Assembly: GCF_010731575.1 (NCBI RefSeq)
Contig: NZ_AP022617.1
Span: 2,852,001-2,916,000 of the forward strand
Length of the DNA: 64,000 nucleotides
Origin: Mycolicibacterium monacense
GTDB lineage: Bacteria; Actinomycetota; Actinomycetes; Mycobacteriales; Mycobacteriaceae
Direction of reading: 5' to 3'
Of the stretch, positions 1-12,741 are shown one piece after another. Position numbers and translations under genes: made by a program. Below the pieces are notes generated by a model. The model did not search any database and was not told where the DNA came from. It saw only the letters and a program-made list of their open reading frames with translations. Each line of letters starts with the position of its first letter. Position 1 is the first letter of the stretch.

Positions 1-363
1 GGAGAGCATGAGCCGGGTGCCGACGGGCAGCTTGTCGATCATCCAGTCCGCGTTGAAGAACGTCGCGGTGACCACCGGATTGCGCCTGCCGAGCGTGACG
101 CGCAGATACTTCCGCGGCCGCTTACCCGGTATCGGCTTCATCTGTCCCGGCTCGGCTTTGGTGATGACGTCGACGAACGTGACGTGCTCACCCTCCTCGA
201 GGTCGAGGCTCTCCCCCTCACCCCGCACGCTCATCCCGTCGCTGTACTTGCGCGGATAGTGGCGCAGCAGATCGTTGACGGTGCAGATGCCGAAGTGCTC
301 TTCGAGCAACGCCGCGGACTTGCCGCCGATGACGAAGTCGAGGCGATCGGTCAGGGCGACCAT
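1..363 (-). CDS. recG: ATP-dependent DNA helicase RecG, N-terminal fragment
   Basis: This is the first 121 codons of RecG, running off the left edge. RecG unwinds branched DNA (Holliday junctions, stalled forks) and acts in recombination and fork rescue. The translation starts MVALTDRLDFVIGGKSA and continues with the wedge-domain entry HYPRKYSDG and the beta-rich stretch VTFVDVITKAEPGQMKPIPG, as in mycobacterial RecG. The helicase motifs would lie outside the window. The ATG lies one base after the stop of the upstream FakA-like gene, so translation is probably coupled. This neighbour pair is the same in M. tuberculosis (Rv2973c/Rv2974c). Confidence 0.9.
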   Translation of the reverse strand, partial: MVALTDRLDFVIGGKSAALLEEHFGICTVNDLLRHYPRKYSDGMSVRGEGESLDLEEGEHVTFVDVITKAEPGQMKPIPGKRPRKYLRVTLGRRNPVVTATFFNADWMIDKLPVGTRLMLS

Positions 364-364
364 G

Positions 365-2008
365 TCACTCGACCCCGATCAGCAGCACGTCGCCGCGGTG
401 GCCGGTGTGGTAGGTGACCAGTTCGGTGCCCAGGTGACGGTGGTGCACGTGCTCGCGCAGGGCCGCGCCGATGTCGGTGCCGACCGCACCGTCGGCTCCG
501 TGCCCGGTGAGCACGGTGACCAGTTCGCCGCCGGACAGCAGCAGCAGGTCGATCAACCCGGACGCCGCGGCGGTCACGTCCGGGCCGACGATGAGCACCT
601 CGTCGCCCGAGATGCCCAGTCCGTCGCCGGGGCGGCAGGCGCCCGCCCAGGTGAGCGCCTCTTCGGTCGCGACCCGGACGGCGCCGTGCCGTGCGGCCGC
701 CGCGGCGCGGGCCATGGTGTAGCCGTCGTCGACGGCGTGACGCGCGGGATCGTGGACGGCCAGCGCCGCCAGCCCCTGCACCATCGACCCGGCCGGGACG
801 GGTACGACGTCGATGCCCCAGCCCGTCGCGGCGGTGCACCCGGCGACGAGTTCCTCCGCGGCCACATAACCGTTCGGCAGCACCATCACCTGCCCGGCCC
901 CGGTGTCGACGAGGCCGCGCAGCAGCTGCTTGGCGGTGACGGGCGCATCGGTTTCGGCCAGCAGGACGTGGGCGCCCTCACCGGCGAACAACTCCGCCGC
1001 GCCGGGGCCGTCGACGACGGCGAGCACGGCGCGTTCGCGGCTCCAGCTGCCCTGCGGGCGGGTGGTGGCCGTGGCCGCCAGCGCGGTGATCTGGATCCGG
1101 GTGGGTACGCCGACGGCCAGACCGGCTTCGACGGCGCCGCCGGCATCGTCGGAGTGGACGTGCACCGAGTACTGCCCGGGAATGCCCGAACCGCCCGCCG
1201 CCGCGATCACGATGGAGTCACCGAGACCCTCGAGCCGGCGCCGCAGCACCTCGACCCCGTCGGCGTCGCACCCCCCGAGCAGGTACATGACCTCGAACTG
1301 CGGGGCGGCACCTGCGGCCCTGCGGGCGGGTGGCGCCGCCGGCCGGTAGCTCGGGCGCCGAGCGGCATGGCCGCCCAGGGTGCGGGTCAGGGCGTCGAGC
1401 AGGACGAGCAGCCCGCGCCCGCCGGCGTCGACGACTCCGGCGTCGGCGAGGACGTCCAATTGCCCGGGTGTCTCGTCCAGGGCGATGGCCGCGGCGTCGG
1501 CCGCCGCGACCACGACCCCGGGTAACCCGGACGCCGCGGTGCCCGAAGCCTGGGCGTCGGCGGCGTGGGCCGCGGCCCCCAGCACCGACACGATGGTGCC
1601 CGGTTGGGTGTCCAGCGCGGCCTCGACGAGGTCGACGGCGTGACGCAGGGCGGCGGCGAACAGTGCACCGTCGACCTCGGGCAGCGTCCCGCCCCTGCGG
1701 GCCGCGGCGCCTGCGGTGACCTCGGCGAAACCGCGCAGGATCTGCGACAGGATGACACCGGAGTTGCCGCGGGCCCCGTGCAGCGCACCCGCGGCGAGCG
1801 CGGCGGACACCTCGGCGACGTCACCGGCGCAGTCCTGGGCCCGTGACCAGGCCGAACGCATGGTGAACAGCATGTTCGTACCGGTATCGGCATCGGGGAC
1901 CGGGAAGACGTTGAGGCCGTTGATCTCGTCGGTGTGCGATATCAGGTCCTCGACCGCCGAGTGGGCCCAGTCGCGCAGAACCGTCGCGTCGAGTCGCCCA
2001 GCCGCCAT
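365..2008 (-). CDS. DAK2-domain kinase, FakA/YloV family
   Basis: The product (547 aa) is a FakA/YloV-type protein. In Firmicutes FakA phosphorylates fatty acids bound to FakB; the mycobacterial substrate is not established. The N-terminal DAK2 domain (about 1-200) carries the nucleotide/metal motif NVFPVPDADTGTNM near residue 35 and HGARGNSGVILSQILRG near residue 80. A middle linker and a C-terminal YloV-type domain follow. The start is set by AGGAGGTGAG directly before the ATG at 2008; the open frame continues upstream to 2788 but without family similarity. In M. tuberculosis this protein is, as I recall, annotated as two ORFs (Rv2975c and Rv2974c); here it is one intact gene. No fakB is visible nearby. 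It leads into recG. Confidence 0.85.
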   Translation of the reverse strand: MAAGRLDATVLRDWAHSAVEDLISHTDEINGLNVFPVPDADTGTNMLFTMRSAWSRAQDCAGDVAEVSAALAAGALHGARGNSGVILSQILRGFAEVTAGAAARRGGTLPEVDGALFAAALRHAVDLVEAALDTQPGTIVSVLGAAAHAADAQASGTAASGLPGVVVAAADAAAIALDETPGQLDVLADAGVVDAGGRGLLVLLDALTRTLGGHAARRPSYRPAAPPARRAAGAAPQFEVMYLLGGCDADGVEVLRRRLEGLGDSIVIAAAGGSGIPGQYSVHVHSDDAGGAVEAGLAVGVPTRIQITALAATATTRPQGSWSRERAVLAVVDGPGAAELFAGEGAHVLLAETDAPVTAKQLLRGLVDTGAGQVMVLPNGYVAAEELVAGCTAATGWGIDVVPVPAGSMVQGLAALAVHDPARHAVDDGYTMARAAAAARHGAVRVATEEALTWAGACRPGDGLGISGDEVLIVGPDVTAAASGLIDLLLLSGGELVTVLTGHGADGAVGTDIGAALREHVHHRHLGTELVTYHTGHRGDVLLIGVE

Positions 2009-2231
2009 CTCACCTCCTGCCCGCATCCCGGTCGTGCGCGCCAGCCTATCGACCTCCCCGGACACCGCTGCCGCGCCGAGGCAGACTGTGGACGGTCCCT
2101 GTGGAGGCCGTCGCGGCCGGTTTTGGCGATCACCCACCCGGCCGGTATCCTGATCAGGTTGTCGGGTCAATCCGCGCTCGCCGCGGCCCAGGGACCCGAA
2201 CCCCCACGTACTGATCCAAGGAGTTCTAGAT

Positions 2232-2426
2232 ATGGCTGCCGTGTGCGATGTCTGCGGAAAGGGCCCCGGCTTCGGCAAGTCGGTGTCGCACTCCCATCGC
2301 CGGACCAGCCGTCGGTGGAATCCGAACATCCAGACCGTGCGCGCCGTCTCCCATCCGGGCGGCAACAAGAAGCGCGTCAACGTCTGCACCTCCTGCCTCA
2401 AGGCGGGCAAGGTCGCTCGCGGCTGA
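2232..2426 (+). CDS. rpmB: 50S ribosomal protein L28, zinc-binding (C+) form
   Basis: The 64-aa protein is ribosomal protein L28 of the large subunit. It keeps both CxxC pairs (CDVCGKG near residue 5 and CTSCLKAG near residue 53), so it is the zinc-binding form. Mycobacteria also carry zinc-free paralogues elsewhere that replace such proteins under zinc starvation. The basic stretch [16 protein letters not shown] is typical. The start follows AAGGAGTTCTAGAT. The gene is divergent from the FakA-like gene; the 223-base gap should hold both promoters, but I see no operator I can name. It stands alone, without rpmG or rpsN. Confidence 0.95.
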   Translation: MAAVCDVCGKGPGFGKSVSHSHRRTSRRWNPNIQTVRAVSHPGGNKKRVNVCTSCLKAGKVARG

Positions 2427-2471
2427 CCCGGCCCACGGTTGAGCCCGGCGCTGTCCGGGTAGCCCCGCGGC

Positions 2472-2840
2472 ATGTCCTTGCGCGAGAAGAGTAGGTCTGT
2501 CCTGTTCGCCACCGCGGCGCTCGCCGTCGTCGGTGGGTTCGCCACCGCATGCGGCGACGACTCCAGCGACGGCGGTGAGACCTCGTCGTCCACCACCACC
2601 TCGTCCACGACCTCATCCACGACCGAGACGACGTCGGTGACGGTCACCACCTCGGTCGAGACGGCACCGCCCGCGACGGGCACTTCGGCACCGGAGGTTC
2701 CGCCCGCCACCGATGGTGACGGCACCGTCGAGATCCCGGCGCCGCCCGCGGTCCCCTCGCCGCCTGCCATCCCCGCGCCGCCGGCCATCCCGTCGCCGCC
2801 GGCGATCCCCGCACCGCCGCCGATTCCCGCGATCCCCTGA
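2472..2840 (+). CDS. Small Thr/Ser- and Pro-rich putative lipoprotein
   Basis: This 122-aa protein has no recognised domain. A basic start (MSLREKSRSV) is followed by a hydrophobic segment ending FATAC, which resembles a lipobox with Ala at -3, so it may be lipidated and exported. After the Cys comes an acidic patch (GDDSSDGGE), a Thr/Ser-rich run (about 36-65) and a C-terminal series of short PPAIPAPP-like repeats up to the stop. The layout suggests a cell-envelope spacer or wall-associated peptide; no function is claimed. No strong ribosome binding site is visible before the ATG. It converges on ung with a 12-base gap. Translation is supported mainly by the export signal. Confidence 0.6.
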   Translation: MSLREKSRSVLFATAALAVVGGFATACGDDSSDGGETSSSTTTSSTTSSTTETTSVTVTTSVETAPPATGTSAPEVPPATDGDGTVEIPAPPAVPSPPAIPAPPAIPSPPAIPAPPPIPAIP

Positions 2841-2852
2841 TCGGTTCGCCGG

Positions 2853-3536
2853 TCAGGGCAGCCGCCAGTCGATCGGTTCGGCGCCCATCTGGGTCAGCAA
2901 CTCATTGGCCCGGCTGAACGGACGCGACCCGAAGAACCCGCGCGACGCCGACAGCGGCGACGGGTGCGGTGACTCGATCGCCACGCACGCGCTGCCCGTC
3001 AGCATCGGTTTGAGGGTCGCGGCGTCGCGGCCCCACAGCACGGCCACCATCGGGGTGTCCCTGGCGACGAGCGCCCGGATCGCGCATTCGGTCACCGCCT
3101 CCCAGCCCTTGCCGCGGTGTGACGCGGGGGTGCCGGGGCGCACCGTCAGCACCCTGTTGAGCAGCAGCACACCGCGCTGCGCCCACGGACTGAGGTCGCC
3201 GTTGCTCGGTTGCGGGTAGCCGAGGTCGGCGGTGTACTCGGTGAAGATGTTAGCCAGGCTGCGCGGCAGCGGTCGGACCTCCGGATCCACCGAGAAGCTC
3301 AGGCCGACGGCGTGCCCGGGCGTCGGATACGGATCCTGACCCACGATCAGCACGCGGACCTGGTCGAACGGAAACGAGAAGGCCCGCAGCACGTTCGCGC
3401 CCGCGGGCAGGTAGCGGTGACCGGCGGCGAGTTCGGCCCGCAGGAACTCCCCCATCTGGGCCACCTGCTCACGCACGGGTTCGAGCGCCTGCGCCCAGCC
3501 CTGGTCGACGAGTTCGGAGAGCGCACGTGCAGTCAC
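2853..3536 (-). CDS. ung: Uracil-DNA glycosylase, family 1
   Basis: Ung removes uracil from DNA as the first step of base-excision repair, which matters in high-GC genomes where cytosine deamination is frequent. The protein (227 aa) has the catalytic motif GQDPYPTPG (around residue 67) and the C-terminal DNA-intercalation motif [18 protein letters not shown]. The GTG at 3536 gives [14 protein letters not shown] and exactly the 227-aa length of the M. tuberculosis protein; the frame continues upstream but without similarity. thiL lies 28 bases upstream on the same strand, so the two are probably co-transcribed. Confidence 0.95.
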   Translation of the reverse strand: MTARALSELVDQGWAQALEPVREQVAQMGEFLRAELAAGHRYLPAGANVLRAFSFPFDQVRVLIVGQDPYPTPGHAVGLSFSVDPEVRPLPRSLANIFTEYTADLGYPQPSNGDLSPWAQRGVLLLNRVLTVRPGTPASHRGKGWEAVTECAIRALVARDTPMVAVLWGRDAATLKPMLTGSACVAIESPHPSPLSASRGFFGSRPFSRANELLTQMGAEPIDWRLP

Positions 3537-3564
3537 GAAAAGCCAACCTAGCGTGCGGCGTTCG

Positions 3565-4521
3565 TCAGAACGACTGCCATCCCCGGTTTCCGGTCCACGC
3601 GTCCCCGTCGACCAGCACGTCGGCCGGGCCCGCGAGCACCCGTCCGATCGTCCGCCACCCGTCCGGCGGCGCACCCGGGAAGGTCGCGGCCAGCGCATGG
3701 TCCTCCCCGCCGGCGAGTACGAGCTCCCACGGGTCGGCGCCGACGGCGGCCGCCGCCCCCACCACCGCGTCGTGGTCGGCGCGCAACGCCGCGCGGTCCA
3801 CGTCGATCCGGCAGCCCGATGCGTCCGCGATGTGCCCGAGATCGGCCAGCAGGCCGTCGGAGACGTCGGTCATCGCCGTCGCACCGGCGTCGGCCGCGAC
3901 ACGGCCCTGACCGTAGGGCGGCGCCGGGACCAGGTGCCGGCGGCGCAACTCTTCGAACTCCTCGATTCCGTTGTGCCACAACCCGTATCCGGCTGCCGAT
4001 CGACCGAGCTCCCCCGCGACGGCGACGACATCGCCCGGGCGGGCGCCGTCCCTTCGCACCGGTGTCCGGCCGGCCAGGTCGCCCAGCACGGTCACCGAGA
4101 TCACCCACTGCGGCGCGCGGACCAGATCGCCACCGGCGATGCCCGCACCCATCGCGGCCGCCTCGTCCCACATACCGTCGGACAGGCGCAGCGCCGACGC
4201 GGCCGGGGTGTCCGCGGGCGCGCCGAACGCGACGACGAACGCGGTCGCCGCGGCACCCATCGCCTCGGCGTCGGCGGCGTTCTGCGCGATCGCCTTGCGC
4301 CCGACGTCGTGCGGTGTCGACCAGTCGAGCCGAAAGTGCCTGTCCTCGACCAACATGTCGGTCGAGACCACCGTCCGGCCGTCGGCGAACGACACCAGGG
4401 CGGCGTCGTCACCGGGTCCCAGCGTGACCGACGGCGGCAGCCGCCGCCCCCGCACCAGCGCGTCGATCACCGCGAACTCACCGACGTCCGCCATGCTCGC
4501 GGTCGGGTCCAACGGTGCCAT
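3565..4521 (-). CDS. thiL: Thiamine-monophosphate kinase
   Basis: ThiL phosphorylates thiamine monophosphate to the active cofactor thiamine diphosphate. The 318-aa protein belongs to the PurM/ThiL superfamily: GPGDDAALV near residue 36, [11 protein letters not shown] near residue 53, the Mg/ATP-binding IAGGDL and [14 protein letters not shown] in the C-terminal half. GGAGGTGAC stands just before the ATG. It precedes ung, as in M. tuberculosis (Rv2977c-Rv2976c). The divergent Lrp-type gene starts 99 bases away. Confidence 0.95.
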   Translation of the reverse strand: MAPLDPTASMADVGEFAVIDALVRGRRLPPSVTLGPGDDAALVSFADGRTVVSTDMLVEDRHFRLDWSTPHDVGRKAIAQNAADAEAMGAAATAFVVAFGAPADTPAASALRLSDGMWDEAAAMGAGIAGGDLVRAPQWVISVTVLGDLAGRTPVRRDGARPGDVVAVAGELGRSAAGYGLWHNGIEEFEELRRRHLVPAPPYGQGRVAADAGATAMTDVSDGLLADLGHIADASGCRIDVDRAALRADHDAVVGAAAAVGADPWELVLAGGEDHALAATFPGAPPDGWRTIGRVLAGPADVLVDGDAWTGNRGWQSF

Positions 4522-4620
4522 GTCACCTCCACCCGGCGGCCGTCACGACGCGCAGCACCGGCTCCACCTGCGGTACGTTTGGTCCCCGGAGTCTATGGGG
4601 CGGGACGGAGGCGAACACGG

Positions 4621-4863
4621 GTGGTCGAGGCTTTCATGCTGATCCAGACCGAGGTCGGCCGCGCTGAAGTCGTCGCGGCACGGTTGGCCGAACTGCCCGG
4701 TGTGCGGACCGCGGAATACGTCACCGGACCCTACGACGTCGTGGTCCGCGTCGGCGCCGACAACCTCGAGGAGCTCCGTTCGGGCGTCGTCCCGAGCGTG
4801 CAGCGGGTCGACGGCATCACCCGGACACTGACCTGCCCGATCGCGAACGGCGCGCACCCATAG
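4621..4863 (+). CDS. Stand-alone Lrp/AsnC ligand-binding (RAM/ACT-like) protein
   Basis: This 80-aa protein is only the ligand-binding half of an Lrp/AsnC regulator. It begins VVEAFMLIQTEVGRAE and contains the family hallmark GPYDVVVRVGADNLEEL. There is no helix-turn-helix, so it cannot bind DNA by itself; such short proteins may form mixed oligomers with full-length Lrp proteins or act as amino-acid-binding modules. The GTG start follows GGAGGCGAACACGG. The DUF3515 gene begins 10 bases after its stop, suggesting one transcript. Confidence 0.85.
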   Translation: MVEAFMLIQTEVGRAEVVAARLAELPGVRTAEYVTGPYDVVVRVGADNLEELRSGVVPSVQRVDGITRTLTCPIANGAHP

Positions 4864-4873
4864 GCTTGTCGGG

Positions 4874-5461
4874 GTGAGCTCCGAAGATCCGCCACGAGCA
4901 CCCCGTGACGGCCCACCCCGCGCCCTGATGATCGCGGCGATCGTGGTGGCCGTTGCAGCACTCGTGGTGGTGCTCGGTATCGCCGCGGTGCGTCAAGGGC
5001 GTCCCGAACAGCGGCCGGTGGCGATCGCGGCGGTGCCCGCGCCGCGCGCCGACAGCCCGGAATGCCAGGCCCTCATGGGCGCCCTGCCCGAGGTGCTCGG
5101 GGATTTCCGCCGCGCGCCGACGGCCGAACCGACGCCGGTCGGCACCGCGGCCTGGCAGGCGGGCCCCGACACCGAGGCGATCATCTTGCGCTGCGGCCTG
5201 GACCGTCCGGTCGATTTCGTCGTCGGCGTCCCGATCCAGGTGGTCGACGCCGTGCAGTGGTTCAGGGTCGGCGAAGAGGCCGCGCCGGGCAGCAGGCCGG
5301 AGAGCCAGCAGACCCGCAGCACCTGGTATGCCGTGGACCGTCCGGTGTACGTGGCGCTCACGCTGCCGCAGGATTCCGGCCCGACACCCATTCAGCTCAT
5401 CTCCCGGGTGCTGACCGGCGCCATGCCGGCCACGCCGATCACCCCGGGGCCGCCACGCTAG
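4874..5461 (+). CDS. DUF3515 membrane-anchored protein (Rv2980-like)
   Basis: The 195-aa protein has a short cytoplasmic N-terminus, one transmembrane helix (about 18-38, ALMIAAIVVAVAALVVVLGIA) and an extracytoplasmic domain of the actinobacterial DUF3515 family. Two Cys (in SPECQAL and LRCGLDRP) could form a disulfide outside the membrane. The family has no established role. The neighbouring ddlA, convergent with a 4-base gap, is a cell-wall gene, but that proximity alone is weak evidence of a wall function. The GTG start has only a weak ribosome binding site and probably depends on coupling to the Lrp-type gene. Confidence 0.8.
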   Translation: MSSEDPPRAPRDGPPRALMIAAIVVAVAALVVVLGIAAVRQGRPEQRPVAIAAVPAPRADSPECQALMGALPEVLGDFRRAPTAEPTPVGTAAWQAGPDTEAIILRCGLDRPVDFVVGVPIQVVDAVQWFRVGEEAAPGSRPESQQTRSTWYAVDRPVYVALTLPQDSGPTPIQLISRVLTGAMPATPITPGPPR

Positions 5462-5465
5462 ACGG

Positions 5466-6581
5466 CTAGCGCAGACCCGTTCCGCGGGCCACCGCTGTGT
5501 CGACCATCGCCGCGAGCAGCGTCGGATAGTCCACTCCGCTGGCCGCCCACATCCGCGGATACATCGAGATCGTGGTGAAACCCGGCATGGTGTTGATCTC
5601 GTTGACCACCGGTCCGTCGTCGGTGAGGAAGAAGTCGACCCGCGCCAGCCCCTGGCAGTCGATCGCCCGAAACGCCCGGATGGCGAGGCGGCGGATCTCG
5701 TCGGCCACGTCGTCCTCGACCTTGGCGGGCACGTCGAGTTCGGCGCCGTCGTCGAGGTACTTGGTGGCGAAGTCGTAGAAACCGTCCTCGCGGCCCCGCA
5801 CCCCGGCCACCCGGATCTCGCCGATGGTGCTGGCGTCGACGCGGCCGTCCGGATACTCCAGCACGCCGCATTCGAGTTCGCGACCCGCGATGCCGGCCTC
5901 GACTATGACCTTGGGATCGTGTCTGCGGGCCGCCTCGATCGCGGCGGGCAGTTCCGCCCAGTCCGACACCCGGCTGACCCCGATCGAGGAGCCCCCGCGC
6001 GCGGGTTTGACGAACACCGGCAGGCCGAGGCGTTCGCGTTCGTCGAGCGTCACGTTCGCGCGTCCGGGACGCAGCACCACGTGATCGCCGACCGGCAGGC
6101 CCTCGGCGACCAGCAGCTTCTTCGTGAACTCCTTGTCCATGCCCGCGGCGCTGGCCAGTACGCCCGCCCCGACGTAGGGCACCCCGGCCAGTTCCAGCAG
6201 ACCCTGGATCGTGCCGTCCTCGCCGTAGGGGCCGTGCAGCACCGGGAACACCACGTCGACCGCGGCGAGCACCTCCCCTGCCGGCGCCGGGCTCAGCGAC
6301 ACCAGCTCACCGCGGCGGCCCGGGTCGGCGGGCAGCGCCAGGGCGGTACCGGACTCGGCGCTCACCTCGGGGAGCCGGCCGTCGGTGATGGCCAGCGTCT
6401 CCGGCCGGCCGTCGGTGAGCACCCAGGACCCGTCGGGAGTGATCCCGACGGCGACCACGTCGAAGCGTTCGGGGTCGAGGTTGCGCAGGATGCTGCCTGC
6501 GGAAACGCAGGAGATGGCGTGTTCGGAACTGCGCCCGCCGTAGACGACGGCAACGCGGGTGCGCTGGTTGCGGGCGATCAC
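5466..6581 (-). CDS. ddlA: D-alanine--D-alanine ligase
   Basis: Ddl joins two D-Ala molecules with ATP to make the dipeptide end of the peptidoglycan stem and is the target of D-cycloserine. The 371-aa protein is a two-part ATP-grasp enzyme: [20 protein letters not shown] at the N-terminus, [12 protein letters not shown] near residue 115, [13 protein letters not shown] near residue 195 and the metal-binding end [20 protein letters not shown]. Length matches the M. tuberculosis enzyme (373 aa). Translation starts at GTG 6581. The PLP lyase gene ends 46 bases upstream on the same strand; in M. tuberculosis, as I recall, gpsA is directly next to ddlA. Confidence 0.95.
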   Translation of the reverse strand: MIARNQRTRVAVVYGGRSSEHAISCVSAGSILRNLDPERFDVVAVGITPDGSWVLTDGRPETLAITDGRLPEVSAESGTALALPADPGRRGELVSLSPAPAGEVLAAVDVVFPVLHGPYGEDGTIQGLLELAGVPYVGAGVLASAAGMDKEFTKKLLVAEGLPVGDHVVLRPGRANVTLDERERLGLPVFVKPARGGSSIGVSRVSDWAELPAAIEAARRHDPKVIVEAGIAGRELECGVLEYPDGRVDASTIGEIRVAGVRGREDGFYDFATKYLDDGAELDVPAKVEDDVADEIRRLAIRAFRAIDCQGLARVDFFLTDDGPVVNEINTMPGFTTISMYPRMWAASGVDYPTLLAAMVDTAVARGTGLR

Positions 6582-6627
6582 AGTCTGCAGAGGCTACCGT
6601 CCCGGCCGCGCCGAGCACGATTCGATA

Positions 6628-9467
<2,840 letters not shown>

Positions 9468-9520
9468 ACATCTCGCACACGCGGTGGCAGGACGACGCCG
9501 CCATGGGGGAGGATCGGGCC

Positions 9521-11692
9521 ATGACCGAAGCCGAGGCCGCGATCCGCGCGGAGGGCACCGCCGAGAGCACCGAGCGGACGCCGGGAGATTCGACCCCGGA
9601 GGCACCGCCCGCGGCGACCTCCCCCGCGATCGACAACGCCCTGCCCGAGGATCGCTACCTCAACCGCGAACTCAGCTGGCTCGATTTCAATGCCCGGGTG
9701 CTGGCGCTGGCCGCCGATCCGAGCCTGCCCCTTCTCGAACGCGCGAAGTTCCTCGCCATCTTCGCGTCCAACCTCGACGAGTTCTACATGGTGCGCGTGG
9801 CCGGCCTCAAACGCCGCGACGAGATGGGGCTGTCGGTGCGGTCGGCCGACGGGCTGTCGCCGCGCGAGCAGTTGCGCCGGATCAGCGAACGCACCCAGCA
9901 GATCGCCTCACGCCACGCGCGGGTGTTCCTCGACGCGGTGCGCCCCGCCCTTGCCGACGAGGGCATCGTCATCGTCACCTGGTCCGAACTCGACGAGGCC
10001 GAACGCGCGCAGCTGTCGACGTACTTCCACGAACAGGTCTTCCCCGTCCTGACCCCCCTGGCGGTCGACCCCGCCCACCCGTTCCCGTTCGTCAGCGGGC
10101 TGTCGCTGAACCTGGCGATCACCGTGCGCCACCCCGACGACGGCGGACAGCACTTCGCGCGAATCAAGGTGCCCGACAACGTCGACCGGTTCGTCCGGCT
10201 CGGGGTGCGCGGTCAGACCGGCGAGGTCGTGCGGTTCCTCCCGATGGAGGAGTTGATCGCCGCGTTCCTGCCCGTGCTGTTCCCCGGCCTCGAGATCGTC
10301 GAGCACCACGCGTTCCGGATCACCCGCAACGCGGATTTCGAGGTCGAGGAGGACCGCGACGAGGATCTGCTGCAGGCACTCGAGCGCGAACTCGCCCGCA
10401 GGCGGTTCGGTTCGCCGGTGCGCCTCGAGGTCTCCGACGACATGACCGAGAGCATGCTCGAACTGCTGCTGCGCGAACTCGACGTCGATCCCGGCGATGT
10501 GGTCGAGGTGCCCGGCCTGCTCGACCTGTCCGCGCTGTGGCAGATCTACGCCGTCGACCGTCCGGCGCTCAAGGACCGGCCGTTCGTCCCCGCCACCCCA
10601 CCGGCTTTCGGTGAGCGGGAGACCCCCAAGAGCATCTTCTCCACGCTGCGCGACGGCGACGTGCTGGTGCACCATCCCTACGACTCGTTCTCCACGACGG
10701 TGCAACGGTTCATCGAACAGGCCGCGGCCGACCCGAACGTGCTCGCCATCAAGCAGACGCTGTACCGCACCTCGGGTGACTCCCCGATCGTCAACGCGCT
10801 CATCGATGCCGCCGAGGCCGGTAAGCAGGTGGTGGCGCTCGTCGAGATCAAGGCGCGGTTCGACGAACAGGCCAACATCAAGTGGGCCCGCGCACTCGAG
10901 CAGGCCGGCGTCCACGTCGTGTACGGGTTGATCGGGCTCAAGACCCACTGCAAGACCGCACTCGTCGTGCGCCGCGAAGGGTCGATGATCCGGCGCTACT
11001 GCCACATCGGGACCGGAAACTACAACCCGAAGACCGCCCGCCTCTACGAGGACGTCGGGTTGCTCACCGCGGCACCGGACATCGGCGCCGACCTGACCGA
11101 CCTGTTCAACTCGCTGACCGGGTACTCGCGAAAGGTCGCCTACCGCAACCTGCTGGTGGCCCCGTACGGGGTTCGCCGGGGCATCATCGAGCGGATCGAA
11201 CGGGAGGTGGCGGCCGCCCGCGACGGCGCCGAGGGCCGGATCCGCCTGAAGGCCAACGCCTTGGTCGACGAACAGGTCATCGACGCGCTCTACCGCGCAT
11301 CGCAGGCCGGTGTCCGGGTCGAGGTGGTGGTGCGCGGTATCTGTGCGCTGCGGCCGGGTGCCCCCGGCTTCTCGGACAACATCGTGGTGCGGTCCATCCT
11401 GGGGCGGTTCCTGGAGCACTCGCGGGTGATCCACTTCCGGGCCATCGACGAATACTGGATCGGCAGCGCGGACATGATGCACCGCAACCTCGACCGCCGC
11501 GTCGAGGTGATGGCCCAGGTGAAGGATCCCCGGCTGACCACACAGCTCAACGACGTGTTCGAGTCGGCGATGGATCCGGCGACGCGCTGCTGGGAGCTCG
11601 GTCCCGACGGGCACTGGTCGGCGTCGCCACGCGAGGGTGAGACCGTTCGCGACCATCAGGTGTCGATGATGCACCGTCATCGGCAGCCGTGA
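9521..11692 (+). CDS. ppk: Polyphosphate kinase PPK1
   Basis: PPK1 reversibly makes inorganic polyphosphate from ATP. Domains in order: N-terminal helical domain ([16 protein letters not shown] and [14 protein letters not shown]), head domain and two phospholipase-D-like catalytic domains. The active-site His lies in [21 protein letters not shown] and a second conserved His in [36 protein letters not shown] is also typical. I chose ATG 9521 (723 aa) because GGGGGAGGA stands 7 bases upstream. An ATG at 9464 overlaps the fbiD stop (ATGA) and would give 742 aa, the length of the M. tuberculosis protein, so it remains a real alternative. Probably co-transcribed with fbiD. Confidence 0.93.
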   Translation: MTEAEAAIRAEGTAESTERTPGDSTPEAPPAATSPAIDNALPEDRYLNRELSWLDFNARVLALAADPSLPLLERAKFLAIFASNLDEFYMVRVAGLKRRDEMGLSVRSADGLSPREQLRRISERTQQIASRHARVFLDAVRPALADEGIVIVTWSELDEAERAQLSTYFHEQVFPVLTPLAVDPAHPFPFVSGLSLNLAITVRHPDDGGQHFARIKVPDNVDRFVRLGVRGQTGEVVRFLPMEELIAAFLPVLFPGLEIVEHHAFRITRNADFEVEEDRDEDLLQALERELARRRFGSPVRLEVSDDMTESMLELLLRELDVDPGDVVEVPGLLDLSALWQIYAVDRPALKDRPFVPATPPAFGERETPKSIFSTLRDGDVLVHHPYDSFSTTVQRFIEQAAADPNVLAIKQTLYRTSGDSPIVNALIDAAEAGKQVVALVEIKARFDEQANIKWARALEQAGVHVVYGLIGLKTHCKTALVVRREGSMIRRYCHIGTGNYNPKTARLYEDVGLLTAAPDIGADLTDLFNSLTGYSRKVAYRNLLVAPYGVRRGIIERIEREVAAARDGAEGRIRLKANALVDEQVIDALYRASQAGVRVEVVVRGICALRPGAPGFSDNIVVRSILGRFLEHSRVIHFRAIDEYWIGSADMMHRNLDRRVEVMAQVKDPRLTTQLNDVFESAMDPATRCWELGPDGHWSASPREGETVRDHQVSMMHRHRQP

Positions 11693-11748
11693 CCTGTCGC
11701 TTGACACCGGGCCACCCCGCGGGCCCGCGCTGACCCGCTGGAGTTGAG

Positions 11749-12684
11749 TTGTCGAAGACGAAGACGGTGAATGCCGTTGCATCGCCTGCCAAATCCGTGC
11801 CCGCCGCCGGTGCGGTGTTGTGGCGGCCGGGTGGGTCGGCACCCGAGGTCGCCGTCATCCACCGCCCGCGCTACGACGACTGGTCACTGCCCAAGGGCAA
11901 GGTCGACCCCGGGGAGACCGAACCGGTCACCGCCGTGCGTGAGGTGCTCGAGGAGACCGGCTACTCGTGCGTCCTCGGCCGCCGCCTGGCGTCGGTGAGT
12001 TATCCCGTCGAGCAGGGCGTCAAGAAGGTCCGCTACTGGGTCGCCCGCGCCGTCGACGGCACCTTCTCCCCCAACGACGAAGTCGACGAGTTGATCTGGC
12101 TGCCGGTGCGCGAGGCGATGGCCCGGCTGGGCTATCCCCATGATCGGAAAGTGCTCCGTCGGTTCACGAAGCTGCCGCCCGACACCCAGACGGTGCTCGT
12201 CGTGCGGCATGCGACGGCGGGCAGCAAGTCGCGCTACCGCGGCGACGACCGCATGCGGCCGTTGGACAAGCACGGTCGCGCACAGGCGGAGTCGTTGGTC
12301 GGCCAACTGCTGGCGTTCGGGGCCGACCGCCTCTATGCGGCCGACCGGACCCGCTGTGAGCAGACGATCGCGCCGTTGGCCGAAGAACTCGGTCAGCCGG
12401 TGCACCCGGAACCGACGCTGACCGAAGAGGCCTACGCCGAGGACAAGAAACCGGCGCGCCTGCGCGTGCTGGAGATCGCCGCCGAGGCCGGCGCCGCGGA
12501 ACACACACCGGTGATCTGCTCGCAGGGCAGGGTGATTCCCGACCTGATCGAGTGGTGGTGTGAGCGCGACGGGGTCCGGCCCGACAAGTCCCGTAACCGC
12601 AAGGGCAGTACGTGGGTGCTGTCGCTGGCCGGGGGGCGCCTGGTCGCCGCCGACCACATCGGCAGTCCACTGGCCCTGAGATAG
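11749..12684 (+). CDS. mutT1: MutT1: Nudix hydrolase fused to histidine phosphatase domain
   Basis: MutT1 cleans the nucleotide pool of 8-oxo-GTP/dGTP and, in mycobacteria, also hydrolyses diadenosine polyphosphates. The 311-aa protein has an N-terminal Nudix domain (about 15-140) with the box G-x5-E-x7-REVLEETGY ([20 protein letters not shown]) and a C-terminal histidine-phosphatase domain starting [11 protein letters not shown] near residue 153; the usual RHG reads RHA here. The start is TTG 11749, preceded by GGAG at suitable spacing. A strong bidirectional hairpin follows the stop. It lies 56 bases after ppk. Confidence 0.92.
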   Translation: MSKTKTVNAVASPAKSVPAAGAVLWRPGGSAPEVAVIHRPRYDDWSLPKGKVDPGETEPVTAVREVLEETGYSCVLGRRLASVSYPVEQGVKKVRYWVARAVDGTFSPNDEVDELIWLPVREAMARLGYPHDRKVLRRFTKLPPDTQTVLVVRHATAGSKSRYRGDDRMRPLDKHGRAQAESLVGQLLAFGADRLYAADRTRCEQTIAPLAEELGQPVHPEPTLTEEAYAEDKKPARLRVLEIAAEAGAAEHTPVICSQGRVIPDLIEWWCERDGVRPDKSRNRKGSTWVLSLAGGRLVAADHIGSPLALR

Positions 12685-12730
12685 ACGCCAGAACCGCCGC
12701 GGATCGTCATGATCCGCGGCGGTTCGGCGT
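12685..12730. terminator. Bidirectional hairpin terminator between mutT1 and hupB
   Basis: A perfect 15-base inverted repeat (12691-12705 and 12711-12725, loop GTCAT) is extended by a further 5 pairs (ACGCC with GGCGT) across one bulged A. It sits between two convergent genes, directly after the mutT1 stop and 12 bases before the hupB stop, so it can end transcripts from both sides. A short T-rich stretch (TTTCTC) follows on the + strand. Confidence 0.85.
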
Positions 12731-12741
12731 TTCTCGAAGGA

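Noticed and set aside
275..1525. Long + strand frame of 416 codons opposite the FakA-like gene
   Set aside because: It has the Arg/Gly/Pro-rich composition of a GC-rich shadow, no domain, and lies antisense to a gene with clear family motifs.
2009..2788. Upstream extension of the FakA-like frame
   Set aside because: The extension runs antisense through rpmB and the lipoprotein gene and lacks family similarity; AGGAGGTGAG before ATG 2008 marks the start.
9908..11842. 644-codon minus-strand frame opposite ppk
   Set aside because: It is antisense to the conserved PPK1 frame; its translation is rich in Val, His, Asp and Gly without recognisable domains, as expected for a codon-bias shadow.
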